Shown: positions 56,340 through 64,000 of the stretch, piece after piece
How positions within the stretch are numbered: position 1 is the first letter of the stretch
How the letters are laid out: every line of letters starts with the position of its first letter
Source: Circinella umbellata
Lineage: Eukaryota > Mucoromycota > Mucoromycetes > Mucorales > Lichtheimiaceae
Reading direction: 5' to 3'
Assembly: GCA_025093555.1 (NCBI GenBank)
Contig: JAIWNF010000082.1
Span: 62,001 to 126,000 of the forward strand
Length of the DNA stretch: 64,000 nt
The notes under the pieces: generated by a model
Told to the model about the DNA's origin: nothing
The model's database searches: none
The model's input: only the letters and a program-made list of their open reading frames with translations
Position numbers and translations under genes: made by a program

Positions 56340-58903
56340 TTACATATATTCAGTATAACCAGCACCACTACGTTGTTTCTGATTCTTTCTACCCTTTTTG
56401 TGATGTTTTTTATTGCCTGTTAATCCTGATTCCATTGCATTTTGTTGTACCATAGCTTGTCTTTCTCTTCTTCCTTGTGGCACAGGTAATCCATCATCAC
56501 CCATTCTTTGTTGATGTGGAAATAATGTTACTCTTGAAAATCCACCACGCATCGAAGAAGCTGCTTTACCACGTACACTAGGTGCTCCCATATGTTGATT
56601 AAAAAACGATTGATCTACTGCTTCTGTTTTTGAACCACGTGTTACTGTTATTCCATTATTATTTTCATTTGCTATTGTGGATGTTCCTGCAGGTGCTACA
56701 TAATTCAATGCTGTTGATGGTACACGTGTAGTTGGAGCTAATTTTTTAGTTGTTTGTAAAGCTGCTTCGTGATGTTCATCATTAAAATGTCCCCAATCCT
56801 CTTCTTTAACATTAGGTGGTGGATGACAATATAAAAGTTTGCCATTGACATAATCTTTAAGAATATAACGCGCTGCTCTTGCTTCGTCTGGATTGCCTTG
56901 ACTTGATTTGAAATAACCTCTGGCAACTAAAGAAGTTATAAAAAAAAGTTAATATAGGGAACAAAAATAAAAAGTTGTCAAGAAACTAAAGAGAAAAAAG
57001 ACTTACTAGCATAAGTAGAACATAATTCAGCACTTGTAGGAATACCTGTACCACCATCTTCTTTAGGTTGTACTCTGATTCGAATACCATAAGTAGCTTC
57101 AACAACTCGTTGTGGTATCCGTTGTGCTACCAATGTCGTTGGTCCCGTGTGTTCACGTAATTGATCAATAGGTAAAACACCATTACATACTTGATCAGCT
57201 TTAGTTGTTGAAAATGTAGGGAAAACAAGACCAGGACAGTCACAAAGAACCAGCTTTGGTGTCAAATGGATCGTTTGAAAATGTTTGGTTTTACCAGGTG
57301 TTGAAGATACAGAAACTCGTTTTTCACCGATCAATGCATTAATTGTACTAGATTTACCAACATTTGGATAACCCACAAGACCAATAACAATGGTTGGTTC
57401 TTCATCATCTTCATCGTCATCTTCTTCTTCTTCATTCTCTCCTTTAGAAACTTTCTTTCCTTTTGGTTCTAATAAAAATTAAAATTTAATAAATATGAAT
57501 TCTCATTATATTCTATTTCATTTCTTTTTTTTAACTTACGTTTAGGTGTCTCTTCAATCAATAAATCAAGTAAATCAGTTGTAGTACGTATACGAATGCG
57601 ATCATCCTTTTCTTCTTTTACATCATCATTAGATGAAATAGTAGTTTCTTCCAATTTCTCGGTTATTTCCTTGGGTTCGTCATCTTTATCACTATCACCA
57701 TCGTCAGATTCTTCTTCTTCTTCTTCTTCTTCTTCATCAGATTCAAATGATTCAAATGATTTGTTCTTTTCTGCTTTTAATGCCTTTTCATATTCTTCCT
57801 TTTCCATTGCTAATCGTTCTTCTTCTTGTTCTTTAGCTGCTAATGATGCTGAAAAGAAAGTATATCGAATACCCTGAGAGTCAAAATAATCTGCCCATTT
57901 TGTTCTAAAATATTCCTACTATCAGTAATCCAAGGTAGAGATATGAAAAAAAAAACAGAGAGAGAGATATAATCTATTAACAATACCTTTGTGCTTCTGT
58001 CAAAAAATCTGCTTTATTAATAAGCAACAAATTGTTCTTATTTGAATCCAATTCTTTAACACTTTTCTCTAAATCAGCACTTCGAAACAATAACGGATTT
58101 CTTGCGTCAACAATTTGTACAATCAATTGAGATCTTTCAATAACTCGCCAAAGTTGTCTCCATACTTCTAAATTCTTTTCATAAGGTGTCAATAATAAAC
58201 CTTCATCTTCTTCTAATCTAAAAATTATAAATAAATTTTGTTAAAATTATTCTTATTTATTAAAGTTATGTATATGTTACTTACTGTGCCATGCCACGTC
58301 TCCAGTTTAAGAAACTTTCTCTTTCTAATCGATGTAACTGTTCAGCTGTCATTGACTTGTTCCATTGAGGTCTTCGAGGTACAGTCAATTTCTGAACATT
58401 TTCAACATGTTTAGCAACAGTATTTCTTTCTTCTTCTTCCGTTAATAAAAATGGATTCTTATAAGAATCTTGAACCACGCGAACATTGAGCTTTTCTTAA
58501 AAAAAGACATTATATACATTTATATATAAACAAGTTAGTTTACTTTGTGAACAATAAAAAAGAAAAAAGTTTTTTATATATTTCATATAACAAAACCTAC
58601 CAGCAGTAAATTCTGTTCCAGCTAATGCAGCAGTACTAAGAAAAGCTTCAAGATCGTTTTCTTGTGTAATACTTTGCATTTTGACCCAATTAGGTTCTTC
58701 AGTTTCAGTTGTATGCTATATATCATATGTATATTTTTAGTAATAGATCTTTTGATTGTTATCGTTTTTTTTTAAAGAAAAAGAATATTAATAATCAATT
58801 TTACCAATTTTCCTTCATCGACTTTAATGGAACGTTGACCTTGGAATCGTGATTTAATAACAGCACGACCCAAAGTACTTTGCTTTTTTCCTTTTGGTGG
58901 CAT
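56340..58903 (-). CDS. LSG1: LSG1, circularly permuted GTPase of 60S export
   Basis: Seven exons (58903-58805, 58715-58601, 58495-58285, 58217-57987, 57904-57540, 57468-57007, 56926-56340) give 689 residues. The start [18 protein letters not shown] and [12 protein letters not shown] are standard LSG1 N-terminal features. The G motifs are permuted: IVDARNPL and NKADFL (G4) come before GYPNVGKSS (G1), STPGKTKH (G2) and DCPGLV (G3). A Glu/Asp/Ser-rich insert lies between G5 and G1, partly encoded by a GAA/TCT-type triplet run at 57712-57733. After the GTPase come [25 protein letters not shown] and a basic tail [18 protein letters not shown]1 releases Nmd3 from cytoplasmic pre-60S subunits. All phases agree. 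Confidence 0.95.
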
Positions 58904-59655
58904 TTTTTCTTCCTTTAATGATAAAAATAAAAAATAAAAAAGAGTTGATAAGAAAAAATAAAAAAATTTATGCGGGCTCGAAGATGGGTGACTGTATATG
59001 TATATTTATAGTCTTTTTATTTCTTTGGTCCCTTTAAAAAAAATCGGAGTCAAATAATAAAAAAATAATAGTTAAAAAGAAGTAAAAAGAAGTAATAGGA
59101 AATATTAATAATTGATCTATTATCCTCTATCCGATAGTCTATTGTTTATATCTCAAATCTATCGAAGCATTTTTATCAGTGATTTTCATTTTAGTAATAC
59201 ACTGCTCACTTTCACCACACTAATTGAGTGCTTCCTCAAAAGTAGCCATATTGTTCCAATTGTGTCAAATAGGAAATACAATAAGTATGATATCATAGGT
59301 TTGGGCTCCCAAGTAACAAAAAGAACTTTTTTTTCAAATAGTGGCATAGCAAAAGAGTATAACAAAAAATTAAAGTTTTTTTAATAGAGTTTATCATAAA
59401 CAAACAGCCGCAGTAATATTATATAAACGATTAATAGTATATCATGACGAAACCTCACCCATATTATGCTTTATAAAACTTTTGAATAAGAATCTATATA
59501 ACTAGCAACAAGAATATAAAAATTGAAAGTACTTTTGAATTTTCCGCAGCAGAATTAAATGACAGAAAAATTGTTTTTTTTTCTGAAATTATTTGCATTT
59601 CCATATGGTTTTGTGGCCATAGGTGGGGAATTACTTTTTTTTATGCGCACCTGTT
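58904..59655. promoter_or_regulatory. LSG1 upstream region and flank
   Basis: The first 130 bases upstream of LSG1 are A/T-rich leader. Beyond that no gene is seen. Close to the right end, TTATGCGCACCT (59641-59652) faces AGGCGCACATAA (59656-59667), making an imperfect hairpin at the edge of the Harbinger-like element. Confidence 0.4.
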
Positions 59656-61602
59656 AGGCGCACATAAAAGAAAAAAATAAGAATAGAAAGGACAAATGAT
59701 AAAAGGTATAATTTATACAAGATGTTATATCGATCAAAATCGAATTAAAATAAAAGAGACGTTAAAAAGTCAATGAGACCCAAAAGAACAATAATTGAAC
59801 TGAAGTTTATTAAAATAAAATATTATCTCTATTTATATGAATCTTATTATCAGTGGGATATATTGATATGTGTATATGTAAGATTTATATTTGTCATGGC
59901 CGTGTGAATTATGAATATAAAATTAATGATATTAAGATTAGACTTTGAGCGGTCGACGATATGATATATCTACGCAGCTGTTATCTTATATCATTATAGA
60001 AGACAGACTTCTGTGTTCTTATAAATCATGGTCCAAATAGGAAAATACACGAAATGTCAGCAAAGCATAATTAAAGATACGCTATACTTTAATAATTAAA
60101 ATGACAAATAATTATCTTTATGAATAATATGTGTTGGATACAACATATATCCTGTATAACCTGTGTACGTACAGCTGGTCCTTTCAATTTATATGAATAT
60201 AACTGTGAATGTAATTCACTTGGTTTATAATACTTTATTTTACTATCATGTCCATCAATAAATAGTGTAACATTCTTAAAACCATCTGGATTATTTACTA
60301 TTGCTAATAGAATACGTATACGTGGGGATGAAAACATATTATCTAGATCATGTCTCACTTTTTTATTTAACTCCTTATAATTGGTAATCCAAAACCGCTT
60401 ATATAAATCATAAAATGTCACATATGGCATTACATTATGCATATCGTTTCCTGATACACCTGATACTATATGGTATAGCAAGACAAGCCCCTTTTCTACT
60501 TCACGGTATGGCCCTGGATATTCAATATTTCCATATAAAACGGTAAGAAAGTAATATACAGGTATATATCCAAATCTATCAAGTAATAGCTTTTTTATAT
60601 CTGTAATAGTATCCCCTTTCACACTTGGGGAATTAATATTACACAAAAAGTGTCCAAATTCCAAAAAATATGCATTTCTTCTCCAAAAAATATATTTTTC
60701 AAAGCTCCACTTTTTTCTAGAAAAACTCCATCCCCGTTCGATTAGAAAAAAAGGTCGTTCAAATCATGTAAAACGCTTCTATACATGAATTCTCGAGTAT
60801 ATAAATCATAACAACCGTTTAAATATACATTTCTACACGTGAAAAAAATGAATAATAAAATATTATATGTTTATGATATAGTCATATGCTTCACTAATAT
60901 TTATTTATCACTGTTGTTTGTTTATTCAGTTATCTAAAACAGGTTTGTATAGTCTGATATTTAACAGTCTACCATTGATTGGGGACACACATGATGAGTA
61001 ATTTTTTTTCTCAATAATCCTAACTCGGAGCATCTCTTTCTTTTTCTTCAACTCGGTATTTTTTTTTCAATATCACCATGGTGTCTTCATAAAAAAAAAT
61101 TCAATAAAAGTACAAATTGTAAAAATACTAATAATAAAGTAAATAAATGATACAGTGGATGTCATAGTTAAGTTATCTCTGGCCGTTTCACGAATGTATA
61201 CTGACCTTGCGTAGAATCTTGACTAGTAAAGTCAAAGGAGTATAAAGAGATTAAAACTAATAACAAGATCTGTGAGCATTTACCCAACATTCTTGAAAAT
61301 TAACAACCACAAAAATACAAAACCAATAAATGACAGTAGCTCATCAAGGATCATAATAGGTCGCGTAATAATTGAAAAACCAAACATACGTATACAAGAA
61401 AAAAAAAGGATACAGGATGGTGTGGTCTATTCTCACTTCTTTTCCCTCCGTTTGTTTTTTCGTGTTTTTTTTTTATCCACGCCATTCATTGTAAACATTT
61501 ATTTCGTGACAGATATAGTGCTATGCCTTCTTTCTTTTTTTGCCAGAAAAAAAATTACCTATATGATTCGATAGGATTATGTGTATTTTGAAATGTGCGC
61601 CT
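59656..61602. mobile_element. Degenerate Harbinger-like element
   Basis: AGGCGCACAT at 59656-59665 is the exact inverse of ATGTGCGCCT at 61593-61602. Between them lies a fragment of a DDE_4/Harbinger-type transposase. The identity of the two ends does not extend beyond 10 bases and no target duplication was found (a TTA-type 3-bp duplication would be expected), so the pairing of these ends is tentative. The remaining interior is noncoding. Confidence 0.4.
60089..60664 (-). pseudogene. Truncated Harbinger/DDE_4 transposase fragment
   Basis: A 191-codon frame. It carries SGVSGNDMHNVMPYVTF, then NVTLFIDGHDSKIKYYKPSE and YSYKLKGPAVRTQVIQDI, matching the middle of DDE superfamily endonuclease (Harbinger-type) transposases as found in Mucorales, with the catalytic Asp likely in FIDGHD. 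After QDI the frame turns into unrelated A+T-rich sequence, so the second Asp and the Glu region are missing. The N-terminal domain is also absent. It is a dead fragment. Confidence 0.6.
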
Positions 61603-61776
61603 CATACTGGTAAATCTAGACACAATTTAATTTGAATATGCACAAATTTGATTAAATGACCCTTATACGTAAAATATATTAACAGTTCTTTTTTGATAAT
61701 TTTATTAACTTGTTGTAGACAGCAATAAACCAAATAATACTCAAGAGCGCTTAAAACCAACAAAAGAATAACAAGT
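61603..61776. other. Short noncoding spacer
   Basis: A+T-rich; nothing seen. Confidence 0.4.
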
Positions 61777-62076
61777 ATGTATCAAAATGACTGTACTAGT
61801 ACCACTAGTTTTAAAAGTCATAATAATTCAGATAATTATGAATATTGCGTTTATGATGAAAGTGCTGGCAACGAAAATAACGATGATGATGATGAAGACG
61901 ACATTGACGAAGAACAAAGCTTTAACGCTGACAAAGGACGAAACTGTGAAGACATCGATGAAGAACAAGAGTTCAAAGACTTTAGCAAAGAAAAGTCTAT
62001 TGTATCAAGGTGTAAATCGATAAAAACAAAACAAGTACAAAAAATTATTCATTACGACAAACGCGATAGTGGCTAG
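61777..62076 (+). other. Small acidic open frame, doubtful gene
   Basis: 99 codons opening MYQNDCTSTTSFKSHNNSDN with a central Asp/Glu-rich segment (NDDDDEDDIDEEQ, repeated as EDIDEEQEF) and a basic C-terminus. No domain recognised. The repeated acidic unit suggests real protein ancestry, but there is no neighbouring exon. Possibly a relic of a transposon-encoded protein. Confidence 0.3.
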
Positions 62077-62286
62077 AAAACGAGCATTAAAAGAAGATAT
62101 TTTACTAATAAGAAGCAACCCGGTAACAAACAGAAACAATAAGACGAAGAAGAAAAAATTACTGCAGAAAAAATTATTGTTTTTTCTTTTATTACTGTTG
62201 CTACATTTTTATATATTCAAATAAATTAAATTTTGGCATGATATCCATACGCAATAAAATCAATCTATTATAATCTATTTAATTAC

Positions 62287-62595
62287 CTATTTTATATCAC
62301 TATTCTGTGTTCGATTACTAGTATATATTACGTATTTCCATTTTTTTCTAAAAAATTTCCAGAAAGCTTTCAAACTAACTTCAAAAAACATCCAACTGAT
62401 TAAGTTGCGAATAGCTATTCTGGAGTTGGAAAAAATTGGAGCTTTTGTGGAATATATATTTCCTAAGTGCGTCATATCTTTTATAGACGTTCTATGGTTG
62501 AATTGATGATGAATTTCAGGCCAAGACTTATCTAAAAATTTCCATTTATTATCAATTAAATTTTTAATTTTAGTATTAAGTTGTTCAGTGTTCAT
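62287..62595 (-). other. Small open frame, unrecognised
   Basis: 102 codons starting MNTEQLNTKIKNLIDNK, with normal-looking amino-acid composition (NKWKFLDKSWPEIHHQFNH) for the first 70 residues and a basic end. The ATG has an A-rich upstream context. It may be the first exon of a gene fragment related to the broken frames to its right. No family recognised. Confidence 0.3.
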
Positions 62596-62795
62596 TTCTA
62601 GTATTTTGTATATATATGAATCAAATGCTCTTTTTTTTCTCTTGGGAGGCTACCATTATAAATATAAAAATTCTATTTTTATTATTTTTAATTCAATTAA
62701 ACAAATAATTTAACTCGTCTATTGATGGTCACATTGGCCACAGTAAATCTATTATCTATAATTTGGATAGTAGATGGCAAACGGCTAAACAACTA

Positions 62796-63345
62796 TTAGT
62801 AGGACGCCATAACTGAAGGCTGGCTTTTATGAATCGCTTCAAGATCTCCTTCTTCGTTAATGTTGTTGACAATGGCATTATCTTCCATATTGTTATTGTT
62901 GTCAGTATCCATCATGTGATTAGCCAGGGCAGAAATACTTTCGTCATCATTATGGTCATCCATAGATACTAGTAACTTATCATTGCTTAATGATTGTGAA
63001 GATGAATCAATTATGCTAGCATTATCAACACCAAGGATAGTATTGTTGTTGTTATCTTTATTATCCGTATCCATCATATTACCATCGTTCTCCCACAAAA
63101 AATCGGCATCATAGTAGTCTTCCATGCTGTCTGTAACATTTGAAGCATTGCTGTTCATAATGGTCTCATTCATATCAAGTGAAGTAGTCAAAACACTAGT
63201 ACAGGTAGATGGTCCTGGCAAATTCACATTTCATGTACTTCTCCTATGTCGTTTCTTTGGCGGAACTACATTGTTGGGATTAGCGTAGGAACTCTTTTTG
63301 CATTTATTAACTTTATGTTGTTTCAATTTTGCAGTAAAAATAGGC
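62796..63345 (-). pseudogene. Broken Asn/Asp-rich gene fragment
   Basis: A minus-strand frame reads from about 63345 through KLKQHKVNKCKKSSYANPNN and PPKKRHRRST, meets TGA at 63232-63230, and continues in the same frame with VNLPGPSTCT, ending near 62796. The MMDTDNKDNNNN and MMDTDNNNNME segments are internal repeats. The basic block looks like a nuclear signal. One nonsense codon breaks it (or the second part starts at its own downstream Met). Function unknown; probably repeat-derived. Confidence 0.4.
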
Positions 63346-63611
63346 TCACTATACTAAAAACAATCTTTTATCTCTACATACATTATAGGTTAAAGAATTC
63401 ACAGTAGGTATAATGTCCTGTTTGATTAAAGTTATAAATAAAGTTAGTAAAGTGCAGTAATTATTGAAATACTCTTTCTTAAGTATTTGAGGTCTGCCAA
63501 GGTGATATACCATTTATGCGTCATAACATCTGAGGGTATAGTACTTTTTTGTTTACAAATTTTTATTACTAACTCTACTTTTATTAAATCATAACTATAC
63601 CTAGAGCCAAT

Positions 63612-63905
63612 GATCAATCCCAGCCTACCTCGCAGGCTCCTCATCAGCATCCTAGAGCATCATTTGCTCAGTTGATGAACCAATCTATGTATCATCCATT
63701 CGGTCCAACTCTGTTACCATCCAGTGAAGCCATGATAATGGGAAGACTGGATAGCATCCAAGGCAAGATGACTTCTATAAGTCAAGTCATTAGTAGATTG
63801 TAGGAGACTACTAATTTACTAGTGGAAAGTCAAGGACAGCAAGATGTAACAAGTGGTGGCGAAGACAGAGCTTACAAGTTGCTGTTGTGCACCAGTTCTC
63901 AGTTC
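63612..63905 (+). pseudogene. Gene fragment with internal stop, at window end
   Basis: After an acceptor-like ACCTAG near 63600, a Gln/Pro-rich frame reads QSQPTSQAPHQHPRASFAQL and GRLDSIQGKMTSISQVISRL, then TAG (63801-63803). Reading continues in the same frame with ETTNLLVESQGQQD for about 35 more codons. TAG in place of CAG would explain it. No family recognised. Confidence 0.35.
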
Positions 63906-64000
63906 TGGGCACTAGGTAATATATATATAGCTATATACTGTATGAACAAAATGTTAAGGTATCTGTACCATAAATAAAATCCTGTAAAATCCTGTGCGCT

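Overview
The window is nuclear DNA from a filamentous fungus, most likely an early-diverging one of the Mucorales/Mucoromycota type. The evidence is strong A+T richness, short introns (roughly 50-150 bp, GT...AG), long Asn/Gln/Ser/Glu runs in proteins, fungal housekeeping genes (KIN1, RRP15, TAF1, PSP1, SNL1, LSG1), and transposase remnants of types I associate with Mucorales. Genus cannot be named from the sequence alone. All exon models below were built by hand from splice sites and phase consistency; family names come from recognised motifs, not from a database search.

Layout. 1-6.1 kb: two minus-strand genes, a SAM-dependent methyltransferase and an ABHD12-like alpha/beta hydrolase. 6.1-10 kb: gene-poor, with a decayed MULE/SWIM-type transposase. 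10-26.3 kb: a KIN1/MARK-type kinase, a single-pass membrane protein, a SET/MYND protein, RRP15, about 2.9 kb of empty sequence, a C2H2 factor and a TBC1D20/Gyp8-type Rab-GAP. The upstream region shared by the last two holds a perfect RFX X-box and an MluI box.

27.36-37.15 kb is a nested transposon island. An old element with about 240-bp terminal inverted repeats carries a decayed three-exon gene. Its left repeat is split by a 2,964-bp insert flanked by the 6-bp repeat TGATAC. Next to that repeat lies an ATCCGGAT-rich repetitive unit. Further in sits a complete 3,405-bp Mutator-like element (32701-36105) with a perfect 9-bp target duplication. It encodes an intact GCM/WRKY-type zinc-finger DDE transposase and a ubiquitin/SUMO-peptidase-like protein. 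The two reading frames are in the same frame and separated by one TAA. This is the most unusual part of the window.

37.4-59 kb is gene-dense: a small coiled-coil protein, TAF1, a second SET/MYND protein, a five-finger C2H2 factor with a recent exon-intron duplication, a coiled-coil protein, a BABAM1/MERIT40 homologue, PSP1, SNL1 (BAG protein) and LSG1. Intergenic spaces between convergent or head-to-tail neighbours are only about 120-190 bp. 59-64 kb is again repeat-rich: a Harbinger-like transposase fragment between short inverted repeats, and several broken open frames. RRP15, LSG1 and (through ribosome association known in yeast) SNL1 all touch 60S ribosomes, but they are scattered and do not form a cluster. 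No tRNA, rRNA or CRISPR feature was recognised.
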